From Rotaria sp. Silwood1 (taxonomy: Eukaryota; Rotifera; Eurotatoria; Philodinida; Philodinidae), in the NCBI GenBank assembly GCA_905250075.1, contig CAJNOP010000012.1, positions 744,001-808,000 on the forward strand: a stretch of 64,000 nucleotides of DNA. The letters are read 5' to 3'. This document shows, piece by piece, positions 1-13,127 of the stretch; positions within the stretch are counted from its first letter, which is position 1, and each line of letters begins with the position of its first letter. Both the position numbers and the translations under genes were made by a program. The notes beneath the pieces were generated by a model, which saw only the letters and a program-made list of their open reading frames with translations, did no database searches and was not told the DNA's origin.

Positions 1-1371
1 TCAGCATTGATTTGTTGTAAAAGAATCGTATAATGTTTTTCAATGTTAGTGTTGTCATTTTCATTACTCTTACCGTTGCATAACTTTCACAACAAATTTT
101 GAAATATCAACTTGATAAACATGAGAATCCTATAGAAATCTTAAGTCGTTTGAAATTCTCCTAAGAAGAATTAAATTCGTTGAACACGAAGATTTCATAT
201 AATCATAAAATAAATTAAGTGATTATCATAGAAATAGTAAAACGTAGTTTTTGATGTTGAATCTTAGAACAGTTGTTTTTGCTATCCATATAGCAATAAC
301 GATTTGTTTCTTTTTCGTTGTGATGAAAACAATTAAGCTTTTTCTGATTACTCATCTGTGTGAAATTAATAATTCCAAAATCATGACTGTACGCTTACTA
401 ATTTTCTCCAGAATATTTCTTTTTTTTTCTTATCGCTATCATATGATTCATACTCATTTTAGTACAAAGCCAAAGCATATAACTGCAGTACTACAGTAAT
501 AGATTATTTTTAGCATTATACATTTTTCTCTGACAACGTGGTCCCTAAATAATGATTCAGATAGGCATCGAATATATAATGTGAATTCGATTCTTATAAA
601 CCATTGTTCTTTCGAAAGAATCATTTATCGGTTTGTAACTCACTGTGTGTCTTTAGATCACTTTTGTCACTAATAGAGATGTAAAAAGGGAATTATGTCT
701 TAGTTTTTTTTCCAATTTAATCAAATTAGTAAAGCAGGAAGTATGAGGATTAATCATTGACATACAATCTATCCTAGGTTATTAAAAAAGTATTATTGTC
801 GATAATTGATATTGATAAAAAGTTTACTTAACGCTTTACTCTCTTGTTATTTATTCATTCGTTGAACATATCAAAATTTATTTTGAGTTATCCATTGTTA
901 AAATTCGAAAATAGATGTCGACATAAAATTATAAATTCAGTAACTACTAAAAGCAAAAAAAACAGAAATTCTTCATCATTTTGCCATGGTGAAACCAAAA
1001 TAGTTTTGTAAATTGAATTTTAGAATTGTTTATTTATTTTTGTCGCTAATTTTTCTTGCATAAGTAATGTCGCCGAACTAGAACATCATTTTAAATGAAA
1101 ATAAACAATAATATTAGTGCATGATAGTTTCCAACAGATAGAAGCATACCTTTTAAATATATAGAATATTGATGTCACGAATTGTGACAAATTCCGAGGA
1201 AGAAGCTGATAAGTGACGATATTTTTTGATGAGTAGTATAATGATGAATCAAGACATGAAGGTTCTAATTGCGTCTAGACATCTATCGGTTACCCAACTC
1301 TTCTCTGTATTTTTTCTTCGAGAAACACTCGTGACATTTACGCCTTCACATACATGAAAAAAAGTCTGATA
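1..1371. other. AT-rich stretch without recognisable gene
   Basis: No reading frame here looks like a protein family or joins into exons. The longest frame (about 251-499, +) encodes a low-complexity hydrophobic peptide typical of AT-rich chance ORFs. It may hold upstream sequence of the TRAF-like gene. Confidence 0.6.
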
Positions 1372-1379
1372 TGAGTGAT

Positions 1380-1549
1380 CAGGGGTGTCCCGATGGAGGG
1401 TTGTTGGAGCCGCGATGCCCCCAATAATCGAAAATTTTGTTTTTTTTGGTCGATGATTTTCGAAAATCTTTTAAAATCTGTAAAAAATTTTCGAAAAAAG
1501 TCATCGACGTCTCCTCCCCCCAATACTTTCCGTCCCCGAACCCCCCCTG
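1380..1549. mobile_element. hAT-type MITE with 8-bp target duplication (copy A)
   Basis: A 170-bp non-coding element flanked by a perfect 8-bp direct repeat TGAGTGAT at 1372-1379 and 1550-1557. The left end starts CAGGGGTGTCCCGA; the right end, read in reverse, starts CAGGGGGGTTCGGG, so the terminal inverted repeats match imperfectly. Ends of the form CAGGGGTG plus an 8-bp target duplication are characteristic of hAT-superfamily DNA transposons. There is no transposase, so this is a non-autonomous miniature element. A relative with the same ends lies at 23449-23665. Confidence 0.85.
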
Positions 1550-1707
1550 TGAGTGATTCAAAACTAAAATTAGTCAAATGAAATATTCTGATTGATTCGA
1601 AAGAAACTATATAAAGTTATTCTAGTTCTTATTGATGTATAGTTTCAGATTAGTGCAGACTCACTCCTTTTCTACTCTCAAGACATAATGTTCGAATAAC
1701 ATGATTG

Positions 1708-3325
1708 ATGGCAGTGTCGAAAGAAGCACATATTTCATTTGGAGGACTGAAGATAAATAATACAAATACTATTAATACTAATCTATTTTGTGAATTATGT
1801 AAATTATTGCTGCTTGAACCTATACAACTTTTATGTTGTGGTACGCGTTTATGCCGATGGTGTTCAAAGAAAGGCATACCAGAGAGGTGACTATTTCTCA
1901 GTTATATTTAAATATTGCTCATGCTGAAGAATATGTTTGTATATAGTGAACCATTTATTTGCTTATTTTGTCATACGAAACAACCAAACAAGCAGGTATA
2001 AATTATTCATTATTTCTTTGTATGAAAACAAATTTTATTGTTAAACAGGCACTTGCTGACCGAGGAGCTGAACGAGAATTAATGATGATTAAAATTGATT
2101 GTTATTCATGTTCTTGGAATGGATTATACAATGATTATAAAGTATTTCATTTTTTTTCAAAATCTCGATAATAACTTCTTAACATATGAAAAAATTGTTT
2201 AATTCTTAGGAACATCTCGGACAAATACATGCATATTTAGAATGTAGTAATTGTCATAAACATTTTTTTTCGACAAATCTATATGAAGAACATCTCCAAG
2301 AGCTTTGTGAAAATCGATCAGTACAGTGTGGATTACCTGGTTGTATCGAGCGAGTATGTTCTACTGTCATATTTAGTAATTTTGAATGATTATTTCTTTG
2401 TCATTAGATAAAATGGTCTGAAATAGGAAAGCACTTCTTATGTGAAACACATCAGAAAATATTACTTGAAGTTATTACTCAATACTTTTTTCTGAAAAAA
2501 TGTTTAGCTAATAATGTTAATTGCTCGACAACTACATTTAACGTTGTTAGTAATATAGAACAAGAACTGACTACTGTTCAAGAAAATATTAATACTCTTC
2601 TACCAGGAGTAGAAAATTCTTTGAATAATTGTGCAAGATTGAAATCTGAACATGATCAAATCAAAGCAACATGTGATAATTTAACTTCACAAAGAACTAC
2701 AGTAAGAAAAATGATCCAAGACGGTAATGAAATAACTAATAAATATATACAAGAGCAAAACGAAATGGAAAAACAAATAGATCATATTAATAAATTACAA
2801 ATCATTACGAAGACTTTTACATTAGATAGTGATAGTACAGCAACATTTGCTTTTATTAAACATTCTCACGAAATGAATGTACCATTTTCAATATATTCGC
2901 CAAGATTTAAAACATCACAGTTTGGATATTGTTTTATGATCCGCGTATGTTCAACTATCATATCTGAAAATGAAAATCAAGAATATTTATCAATTTACAT
3001 AACATTACTTCGTGGAGAGTTTGATCCAATCCTTTTGTATCCATTTCCTTATAACATATATCTATGTTTATGTGATCAATCAAACCAAAGAAAACATATT
3101 GTATCAATAATTAAAGCTGATGCAAATAAATTATCATTTATGCGCCCAACAAGCGAGAAGAATGATGAAGTTGGTATAATTAAATTTTGTCCATTGAATT
3201 TTCTCAAAAATGGACAAAATAATTATTTAAAAGATGATATCTTTTTCATTCGAATATTTATCGACTTCATGAATAATGGAATAAATCCTTTTAATGTGAT
3301 TATTGAAAGATCTAACATAAAGTGA
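1708..3325 (+). CDS. TRAF-like protein: RING, TRAF zinc fingers, coiled coil, MATH
   Basis: Five exons join in phase: 1708-1886, 1947-1995, 2049-2141, 2210-2353 and 2408-3325, giving about 460 aa. Exons 1-2 hold a RING-like cysteine pattern (CELC, then CRWC, then CLFC). Exons 3-4 hold TRAF-type zinc-finger Cys/His spacing (YSCSW, CSNCHKHF, then HFLCETH). The start of exon 5 is a predicted coiled coil (about residues 185-255) and the rest matches a TRAF-C/MATH domain, with a typical GYCFMIRV strand and a LLRGEFDPILLYPF segment followed by LCDQ. TRAF proteins are trimeric adaptors, often E3 ubiquitin ligases, that bind TNF-family or Toll-like receptors at the membrane. The ATG at 1708 was chosen because the ATG at 1701 is in another frame and soon stops. 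Paralogue identity (TRAF2/3/5-like) is not resolved. The F-box-like gene follows convergently. Confidence 0.85.
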
Positions 3326-3506
3326 AGATGTTCCGTCGTATGTTCGCTATTATGATTCTATTATGAACTTTTCGATCTATTAACGTTTTTATTCAAGACA
3401 AAACGGACAACCTGCTATAACTAAAACCTGCAATATTTTTTGTATATTTTACTGTAAAGTTAATAGTTATAGTCTATTTAGAACTCAAGATTTGTTTTCT
3501 ATTCTT

Positions 3507-4541
3507 CTATATTCTATTAAATGTTCCCGTAATTTTCCAACATGGTTTTACATTATCTGAATGAAAATTCAGTTTAAAATTTAAAATTTTGAAATCTTCA
3601 TTTATAGTTTCAATTGTTTCTTCATCAAGATTATCTAAAGGAAATGTCATATCAACATTAAGAGTTTTTAATTGAGGCGTATATGTATCAAACAATTGAA
3701 TCCATGTATCACTTCTAAGTAAATCTATACGATATTGTTTAGAAGGAAAAAAGGAACATTGTAATTTACATTGACGTAAAAATGGTGAATTACGAAATAT
3801 ACTAAGAAAAATATCCGTTTTCAAACCATCTAATCGAAGATTAAGTTTACGAATTGATGTAAAATAAAGTTGAGGAAAACGAATTTCTGATGAATTAAAA
3901 CTAGAACGAAATTGAAAATAATATAAATTAGGTGAATAATAAAGTATTGATTGAAGAGTTTTCCAATTACAATAAACAGTTAAAATAAGATATTTAATAT
4001 TTGTTGATTGAAATGTTGATGGAAAATTTAATTGTTCATATAATTCAACCATTTTTAAACTTGATTTTGATTCATGTAATTCAAAATGTTTTAATTTTTG
4101 TAATTGAAATGCACATTCAAGTACTCGTATTCCTATATTTGATGATATATTTGGTATATCTTGATTTCGTATATGTAATGACAGATGTTCAAGATAATAT
4201 GGTGGCCAATTATTATTTTTTTCAAAAAGTAATAATGGATTATCAACATCACGAAGTACAAGTGAACGAAGTGCAGTAAATTGAAATATTGATGGATTAT
4301 ATGGTCGAGTTGGAACATTAAGTGAAATAACTTGTGTTAATTTAATATGTGGTAAAATCCATCGAATAAAATAAGAATTATTTGACCGAACATGTAATCG
4401 AACATGACCATTAGCTAATAAAGTTGGTAAACAAGGTATAAGAAGACAAAATGAATAAAATATTTCATGAACATTAAAATAAGATAAAATTTCAATAACA
4501 ACATCGATACATAAGTCATGAAATCTCGTAATTGTGGTCAT
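3507..4541 (-). CDS. F-box-like protein with leucine-rich C-terminal region
   Basis: A single-exon frame of 344 aa. The first 45 residues resemble an F-box (RFHDLCIDVVIEILSYFNVHEIF), the motif that docks Skp1 in SCF ubiquitin ligases. The remainder has irregular Leu/Ile-rich strands with Asn and Asp turns (for example IKYLILTVYCNW, LRSLVLRDV), as in degenerate leucine-rich-repeat substrate receptors. Bdelloid genomes carry many single-exon proteins of this shape. Substrate and partners cannot be inferred. The gene is convergent with the TRAF-like gene (stop to stop about 180 bp), so their 3' UTRs may overlap. It could also be an F-box relic that no longer binds Skp1. Confidence 0.75.
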   Translation of the reverse strand: MTTITRFHDLCIDVVIEILSYFNVHEIFYSFCLLIPCLPTLLANGHVRLHVRSNNSYFIRWILPHIKLTQVISLNVPTRPYNPSIFQFTALRSLVLRDVDNPLLLFEKNNNWPPYYLEHLSLHIRNQDIPNISSNIGIRVLECAFQLQKLKHFELHESKSSLKMVELYEQLNFPSTFQSTNIKYLILTVYCNWKTLQSILYYSPNLYYFQFRSSFNSSEIRFPQLYFTSIRKLNLRLDGLKTDIFLSIFRNSPFLRQCKLQCSFFPSKQYRIDLLRSDTWIQLFDTYTPQLKTLNVDMTFPLDNLDEETIETINEDFKILNFKLNFHSDNVKPCWKITGTFNRI

Positions 4542-6584
4542 AGCTTTTTTTTTAAATATAAAATGTTTATTTTGCTACTTATCTGATACACTGCGTTGTC
4601 ATGTTTATTGTCTTGTAAAAAATGCTTTGTCATTCTTGCTTTCAAATGTGTTGATTTGACAGACATGTGATTTTTTTTTGTTCTTTTTTATAGGATGTAT
4701 TAGAGTAGAATCAGAAATGGTGTTGGTCAGACCAGTATAGGTATGTCAATAGTGTAACAATTACTCCTTCTCATCGTCGTTAGCTCTTGAATATTTTCGT
4801 TTTTCTTCGGTGAAACTAAATAACTTTCTTTTGCATTCTTTTAGAAAAAAATTTCACCCATTTCAAAAAACTTGCGACCTCTTCGCTCCTTGATGTCGGT
4901 TGTTGTAAGGTATTGCTGACGAGAAAAAGCAAAAAAAAGCATGCTGCTATACTGTCATAAAAAAAGAGACCTTGACGATTCTTTTGCATGCATAGATCAA
5001 TGACCTTATATGAAGATGCGCTATTGCATATTAGTTAATCAATGAATGATAATGAATTTTATGTAGTGCAAAATTCATTGTTAAATTCTTTTAACATATA
5101 CGTTATAATACTTTTTATTTTATTATCTTTCATATTCTTGTTGCTAAACATCGTCCTCTTTCATTTCAAATGTTGATATTTTTGCACTCAAATTTTTTCT
5201 ACTTTGACCTAATAATATTTTTCTTTAGCGAGTGTATTTACACGCAAAAGTTTTTGCTTCTGCAAAGCTACCTTTGATTTCATATAGTGTATGTTTCAAT
5301 TTGCATATTGATTTAATTAACCAAAACAAATAAACAAGTTATATATGCTTGAAACCGACAAAAAACTATTCAAACTGTAAAACACTAAGAATATTTTCAT
5401 CAAGCGACTAGGTCAACATTCTGTTTAAATAATATTTTTCTAGTCATTCATACAATTTTATTTTTTTTACTCTTATTTTGATTGCTTTCATTTGCATTTT
5501 TTCTTTGAAAAGCAAAGGTCAAATACGTATATATTTTGCAAAAAAAAAAGGACAAAGTTTTGTTTTTACAGTAAAAAATGTATTTACGTCTACTATTATA
5601 TTTTCCATGCAAAGTATTCATTTGATATTATATCAAGTTCATAGAATCTGAAGAATTCAAATCAATACCATAACATAAAATTTTCAATGCACAAATAAAA
5701 GGATTAAAAAACGACAAAAACGAATCAATTAATATGAGCAACATCTATATGAATCTGAAATATGACACTTGAACAGTTTTGTCAAAAATAAAATGAATGA
5801 GATATAAAATTTAAATACTTATAGAATAGAATGGTTTGAAATTAAATCTAAATCTTAGAAAAAAGTGTCATATCATCGAAACAAAATGTTATACTCAACA
5901 CTCATAGTGAATATTTTGAAAAGATAATTAAAAAAAAGGAATGAAAAACCAATATCAAATTTTCAAAGTCTCATCTCTCAGCAAGGGTAATTCAAGAAGA
6001 TCAGAAAAATGAAAATATATTTATTGATTGAGATAACATTACATTGGGTCAATTTTTACAATATTTTCGTATTGAATGAATGGACAATTGATTTTGATAA
6101 CGTATTACTTCGACGGACTTCAATAACTTAAGCTGAATTTTACAAAATAGATAACCTGAGCGTCGAAAACAATTAGATAAATTATTTAGTTGTGACAAGC
6201 AACAATAATAATTAATCTACCATGTAGATCGTGGTGAATATACACAACTAGATTCTCTCTATTTAAAGTACTTTCTAACTTTTAGTAATACTTTATACAG
6301 TGTGAAAGTGAATAGGATACAACCACATTGATGCGAAGAAAAATGATAATACAACTATTCAACTAGTGTTTATTATTTTCTGTACAGAAAATATACTTTA
6401 AAAATCAACGAACAAAGAATCATGATAATAAGAGTATATTTTATTTTTCGTATTAAGTACAAACTAAAAAATATGTATTTATATCTTCATCTATTCGGGT
6501 AATGTACATAAACAAACATTTATCTATTTGAACTACTTGTTAATTTCTTAGATTCTATATGTATTGCATGAATACAATTGATTA
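4542..6584. other. Gene-free AT-rich region
   Basis: Homopolymer-rich DNA with no frame that resembles a protein or splices into one. It contains the promoter of the F-box-like gene at its left end and the 3' flank of the small membrane-protein gene at its right end. No convincing repeat was recognised. Confidence 0.55.
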
Positions 6585-6950
6585 TTAAGTGATAGTTATA
6601 TTTGCTAACATTAGATTTGGCGTCGTGGTCAATGTAGTGTACATTTTAACAGTTGTTAATCCAAGAATTTTTCTTGTAACTACTTTAAGTCGAGTAGTCA
6701 TCTGTTTTTTTGGATTTGATGAATTATTTTCCTTTGTCATGAGTACTAATGATGAATTATCTAAAATACATCGATCACATTTATTTTTATGGAGGAGAAA
6801 AAAAACAAAACAAAATTCTTAATTACTTTGGTTTGACAAAGTTTTTGGACGTGGCCAATAAAGTGGAGAAAGGCCAGTGATTATAGCAATAATAGCCAGT
6901 GCCGTAATGATGCTGACTAAAAGAATAACACTTTGTTTGAAAGTCAACAT
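6585..6950 (-). CDS. Small single-pass membrane protein, Thr/Asn-rich tail
   Basis: Two exons, 6827-6950 and 6585-6760, are separated by a 66-bp GT..AG intron and join in phase to give 99 aa. Residues 6-30 form a strong hydrophobic signal-anchor (LVSIITALAIIAIITG), followed by LYWPRP and a polar, Thr-rich tail with possible N-glycosylation sites (NNSS, NITIT). No family is recognised. The support is the ATG directly before the hydrophobic segment, a consensus-like donor and acceptor, phase agreement and an uninterrupted second exon of 58 codons. It could be a cell-surface or secreted mucin-like peptide. A chance AT-rich ORF pair cannot be excluded, and no transcript evidence is available. Confidence 0.5.
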
Positions 6951-9900
6951 CTATTGATTATTTGCATAAATATGCACTAACAATGACAAGAAGAAAAAAA
7001 GAAAAAAGAAGATTCATTGTTGTTCAATAGTATTTAGTAACTGAACAATGTTCTTTATTTATGTATGATTATGTCTCTATTATTTAAACGTAAAACTATG
7101 TTTGTCAACAGATTAAACGCATAAATTTAGTTTGAAACATTCGAAAAGAAGAAAAGACAAATCCTTAATGACCTTTGGACAAATTTTTTTTCTTTGTTTT
7201 GATAATTATATTGCAATCGAAGAAGATTATCTTATGTAAAGTAAACAATTCATCTACGATTATTCGAACAATTTCAGATTCGATAATATAATTGCATATA
7301 CTTAAAACTTAATGTTTTAAGTTTATTTAATTTCCAGCTATGTTCCAGTTTTTGAGATACATGTACAACATAAAAAGTGTTCACGTCAACACAGTTGCAG
7401 TTCCCGGACACTAGCCAGGAGATAGTAGTCGTGGTTAAAAATTGATTTCTGAAGGTCGTTCGAGGTAATATAACTTGTTCGTTTTCATTTCTGATGAAGA
7501 AAAATAAAAAGAAATTTTGTCAAATTGGTGGTGACCGTCGCTTTGTCACACCTTAAATCCGTAATTGAGTCTACGATTAGTTTTTTTGTTACAGAATTTG
7601 AAAGAAAATTTATGCCTATCCTTCTAATCGTGTTATATGTTTGTTCTTATTCCTTTTAGAAGCAAAGATATATTCGAAAAAACAAAACCATTATTAATCA
7701 CTTTAAGAGAAATCCTTTATCAAATCAAGATTTGATATGTGAATCAACAAATACGAATAATTTGATTCCAACTAGGATAGGTAGTAGAAAAATACATCAC
7801 ATCTAATAAATACGTTTTTCAATTCCCAATATGCTAATTTAAACAGTAGTATAAGTGGAGATTCAATTGTTATTGTATGATATTAAATAAAAAAAATAAC
7901 TATTGTCAATGCGTGATAAATCATGTGCACTTAGATAAGTGGATAATCACCAAGTATGAATCATTAATAAAATTCTGATTTATCAATGTGAGATTTTGAA
8001 CATAAAATCAATTCGTTTGAGTTGAATATAGTTCTACTATTACTAAACAATCATGACTGTCCATTACAAAATAACGGAGTAACGATATATAAACAAAAGC
8101 TCATCCGCCGCTTTTAAACTTGCCTAATAAAATATTAAGATTAGGTATACAATGTTGACTGCAATTAGAAAAGATGAGTTGTCGCCAAGAAAGACAAGCT
8201 TGAGATTTCGATTAATTTTACATTTAACTGGAACCATATAAAACAACTGTCTTACATTATTTTGAAAAATATTGAGACCAATATGTAACGACGTTAACGA
8301 TAAGCAGAGATATTCAGTGCCTTTGCACCGAATTATTGTTGTACTGTTTCATTTATATTGAAGTTTAAGAACAGTATTTTAAATGAATGGAATTGTTAAA
8401 ACAATCAACCAGAAAACTTCGAAAAATATAATTAAAAATGTAGGAAACATGATGATTAGTTTTCTCTAATATAGACGTGATATTAATAAGATTCTGTCAT
8501 TGATTCAAATTGAATAGAAAATAAATCCTTAAATCCTACCGAAATATCATAACATAAATGATCTTATGTTAATGAAAGAAATTCCTAAATTCTTTTTAAC
8601 ACTCATCTATAATTCAAATAGATAGTGGAAAGAAAAATAACAACAAGAATAGTATTTAGCAATACTTATTATTTTAATAAAATATCAAAAAAATCTTACA
8701 CCTTCCATTTATCCATTATTTCCATTCAAAAACTTAGAAAACATCTGCAAATATATCATTATTATATTTCATTAACAATTACAAAGATGTAAAATCATTT
8801 CCTGAGGTTCTCGTCACGTATAAGCGAATCAAACAAGTTGAATTGTTCCTATCGAACATTCAAGATCAGCTTATTTTTCATCTTATCTCGAGAGCCAGAA
8901 AAAAAGATTATTTACGATTACTTCTGCATTTTTTCATATTGAATAAATTTCGTAAACAAATCAAATTTTCATTTTGAAGTATAAAGATCTTTATTGCTGC
9001 AGTTATGTTTCATAACTGTTAATATCTGGATTATCAACAGGATATTTTCGAAACTAGGAGATCTCAGAAAAGAAATAGAAATTTACCAGGAGTTTTTTTA
9101 AGGCACGAAATTTTTTCGAAAACAAAAAACACTCAATAGCATTTTTCTTTGCAGAAGTACTCGTTACTTTCTTCTAATAAATCAACTATAATCAAGTTCA
9201 TTGACAAGTGATACTAAAAAAAAATGGAATATGATCATGCGTATTTTATTTTATTAATCTTTCATCTACGCTTATGAAAATATCCCAACAAAATTTTTTA
9301 AAATTTACTTATAAACCATAAACTAGATCATTTTTTGTTTTTTTTTGCGCCTAATATTCCACAAAAATTTCACATAACTAAAACTGGATTCACAACACCC
9401 GTTTGAGACCGATATCGGTAAAGTAAATTGACCTAATTTTTGTAAATGCGGTACATTTTCACCGTTAAGAAGATAAACTCACAACTAGTCGGATATGGTA
9501 AACAGATGTTCCTTCTATTCTTTGTGGAATTTAACATCACATCGTGATCGTTTCTCTTGTTGATTCAACATTATCAAAATTTCATCCTACAAACTTTTGA
9601 AAATGTCGTTCGACGCAGTTTGATATACTCTTTCAAATGCGATTACTCTCAAGCTACTCCATCTCAGTGGTTCTACCAAATTCCCTTTTCTCTGAGGCGA
9701 TGCTTTCTGAAAATGGTACATAAGATCAAACAAAATATGTCAGATAATAAGTTTCTATGGTAAAAATGAAATATACTGCAAAGTGGGGCACGATCAGGTT
9801 GTTCAAATGCAATTGAGTATCAACACTTGCAATATCTTTATCTTGCAAATAACTCATTCATTAAACCTCAAATCATCATTTCAATCCTACACAAGATTTA

Positions 9901-10183
9901 TTCTGTATGAAATAATATTTCAAAAAGTTATTCGTTCATTTCAATTCTTTAGTTGCTACTTTCTTATCATTGATTGGTCACCATCATTTACATTAATCTT
10001 TTTCCTTGTCCTTTTTTCATTAATGATTTTAATCTTAAGAATTGTTTGACATTTTCTTTCAGTTTCAATCTTTTATTCAATGATATTATATATAGCTGTA
10101 TATATATGTAATCTTTCTTTATATGTACAATAAAACATAGAGAAAAAAAAAGGATAACAGAACCGGATATTAAAAAAAAAAAG
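6951..10183. other. Gene-free AT-rich region
   Basis: About 3.2 kb without a supported gene. Two short plus-strand frames near 9557-10049 are low-complexity and have no initiation or splice context. The right end contains the 3' UTR of the zinc-finger gene. No long repeat was seen. Confidence 0.5.
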
Positions 10184-11884
10184 TTAATTTTCAAGTAAAT
10201 CAATATTTTGTTCGCTATCATCCGACAAATCTTCATCTTTTTCATACAATTGTTCATCATCCATATCATCTTCATCATCAACTTCAACATCTTCATTATT
10301 TTTTGAAAATAATTTAACATCTAAAATAAAATCGTTTATTCAAATCATTATATTTTATCAAAAATTAAACTCACCTGAATGATGTAAAGCAGCCGTATGT
10401 AAATTAAGTTCAAATTTATGTTCAAATACTTCATGACATTTATTACATGTATAAGAACCATGACCATTATTATTATTATTATTTGCTGTTGTTGTTTTTG
10501 TCATCATAGGCATCATTAATGAATGAGTTCGTTGATGTGCATGAAGATTAGATGCTCGATTAAATGCTTTTGAACAAATACCACATGCATAAGGTTTAGC
10601 AGCTGTATGTGTTAATTTATGTCTTGTTAAATTTCCTGGTTGACGAAAAGCTCGATCACATATTTCACATACAAATGGTTTTTCACCTGTATGAATACGC
10701 TAGAAATAAATAATAAATAAAAAAATCTTTAGTTGAGATAAGTTATTGTTCAATCACATCATCATCAATATTGGTGTTAATCTGTCAAAACGTTTGTTAT
10801 ACAAGCCGACATACGTTCACACTATCGTCAGTGGACATATGTCACGATTACATCAAACGGTCTTTTTAGAGTATAACTAGCGAATTCTATGTGCTAAGAT
10901 ATATATATTTTTATTAACACAAAATCAATGTTGATAGAAATGGATAAGTAGTAAAGAAAAAAAAAACTTGCTCTCTTTTTTTTTTCTTTTTTTGTTGTGC
11001 GTAATTAATTAAACCGGAAGAAACAAGCATGTTCTTTTCTTTAATATAATCGGTTAAATTTTTTATTGGTTAAAATACCAAGAAGCGTATTGGATGATAG
11101 AAAGAGTTTCTTTTCTTTTTTTTTCTTACTTTATGCGTAACTAATGTATTACTTCTTGAAAATGCTCTTGAACAAATATCACATTTATATTTTTTTAAAT
11201 TTTTTGATTTTGTATTATTTGTTGTTGAATGTGTTTGTGTTGTATTTCCATTTGATGTTATTGGTCGTCGAATAAAATCTATTAATGTAGCTGGAGATGG
11301 AACAAGAACATTATTATTTGTAATTGTATATTGATGATAATGTGTTGCTGATGGTGATGAGGAGGATTTTTTGTTGTTTGTATTTGTTGATGCTTTTGGT
11401 TGAAGAGATGATGACAATGGTGATGATGATGGTAATGAAGAAAGTGGTGGTGGAAGAAGTCCCGGAGGTCGAAGATTAGATAAATATGGATGAAATAATG
11501 GTAATGTATGCCAATAATTGGGAGGTGGAAGTGTTGGAACAAATGGTAAAGTTTGAGAAAGAAATGGACGTAATAAAGCAAGATGTGCTTGAAAATCTGA
11601 TGTTGAAGAAATTAATGGTGATAAAAATGGATTTGGAATAGAATTTTTATTTGTATGATGTTCATCTGAAGATATTGTTGTACCACTTTTAGTTGTTTTT
11701 TCATTGGTTTTATCAGTTTGATCAGTTTTAATAGATGATGATATACGACGAAATGCAGATTGATTTGATTCCAAAAAATGATGTCCATTAGATGATTTTT
11801 CATCTTTAGTAATTGGACTTTTTGAATCTAAATTCAGAACTTAACAAAAAATATTTCAATATTTTGTTTCAACTTACTATTCAT
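10184..11884 (-). CDS. C2H2 zinc-finger transcription factor
   Basis: Four exons (11878-11884, 11130-11827, 10375-10699, 10184-10320) join in phase to 388 aa. The first coding exon is only ATG AAT A. Exon 2 encodes a Ser/Pro-rich disordered region (residues about 40-210) and the first finger (CDICSRAF), whose His pair is completed in exon 3 (HKRIH). Exon 3 adds CEICDRAF/HKLTH and CGICSKAF/HQRTH with TGEKPF-type linkers, then an Asn run and a divergent fourth finger (CNKCHEVF). The tail is acidic (Asp/Glu-rich), possibly an activation or interaction surface. The three consecutive linked fingers imply sequence-specific DNA binding in the nucleus. The exact orthologue is not assigned. Introns are 50, 430 and 54 bp; the 430-bp one is larger than usual here. 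Confidence 0.85.
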
Positions 11885-13090
11885 ATCGGCTTCTTTAGCT
11901 ATAATACTCGATTGAAATTGATTGATACACAACTAATTGCTTTCTTTTTTTCTCTTTTCACCGTGATTTCTCTTTTTATGTCAATTCGTTTACCTGTTGG
12001 CTAAAAATGTTTCTTCTTTTTTTTTTTTGCTTCTTCTTCTTCTTCTTTTCCCGGAAAATATACGTATTACGTGTCGCATGCACGCCTGCCACCCTATCAC
12101 GTACATATATGGTATGCATGTTCATCAAAGAAAAGCGCGACCGACTGTTACAATATTGAAAAACACGTCGTCATCGTCAATTGTAATTAACAGACTAGAG
12201 AGAAAGAGAGGGAAGGGAAAAAATGGAGATGAAAGAAAGGATTTTAGTTTTATATACGTATGACTCTTGGGATCACCCAGTAGGACATCGTCATTGGATG
12301 GCCCTGATCATAGTCAATTGAATGAAGAATATTGTTGACATGGTATAATGCCGCTTAATCTACTTGTTTGTGTTCAAACGGGAGATGACGACTTGTTGAC
12401 TTCGTCAGTAATAGTGTCGGGCTAATCAGGCGAAATAAGTTAAAACAACTTTGTTTTATGTTTCTATGATGTCGTTTATAAGAAATATTTTAAAATACGG
12501 ATATTAGTTAATCCCTATATAAGATTGATGAAGAAAAAAAGTAAGAAAACGTTGAAGTAATTATTAAGATTTAGTTGATTTTTTAAATGAAATTTTGAAG
12601 AGTTGAGAAAAAAAAATAGCAATGAATAAATTAATGTTTGTCTCAATGACAGATTTAAGTTATAATTGTCTTGTTATGTAATGATGACCAATCAATAATA
12701 TCAAAGAAAAAGAAATCTATGAAAATAAACCAAGCCGATATGATTGAATTTAAATTTAATATTTGTGAGTTTTCTACTTTTGAAACATGTTTAACATTTA
12801 CAAGAAAGTTTTCCTATTTGGCACAAAAGAATTGTATTTGATAATATTAACCTGTTTGCTTTGATTCTCTTTTCAAAGAAAACGAAAAAATAAAAATCTT
12901 TTTATTATTTCTTAGATAACTAGAGCTAGATTGCTAATAGTGTCCTGGACAGTTGCAAGATTTCGTAAGCAGACACGAACAGCTATACTTGGTACTCAAT
13001 CGGAGAGAATAGATATCCAGTAGATACTTTTATAGTCATAGTGTGGTCTTCAAATTTCTATTGTATAGAAAAAGTATACTATTTAGTTTC
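11885..13090. other. Upstream region of the zinc-finger gene
   Basis: No supported gene. It contains a poly-T and CTT-repeat tract at about 12010-12050 and is the probable promoter and 5' UTR of the minus-strand zinc-finger gene. Frames across the CTT tract are low-complexity. Confidence 0.5.
12013..12047. repeat. CTT microsatellite with flanking poly-T
   Basis: A run of T followed by about six consecutive CTT units, directly readable. It lies about 130 bp upstream of the zinc-finger start codon, read as GAA repeats on the coding strand. Confidence 0.8.
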
Positions 13091-13127
13091 TTTCATAAAC
13101 AATAACGAAAAGCCAGTGATTCAGTAT

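Noticed and set aside
6589..6822. Plus-strand 77-aa frame
   Set aside because: It is the antisense shadow of the two-exon minus-strand gene at 6585-6950, which has better splice and signal-anchor support.
9557..10049. Two adjacent plus-strand frames
   Set aside because: Low-complexity composition, no family resemblance, and no splice sites that join them.
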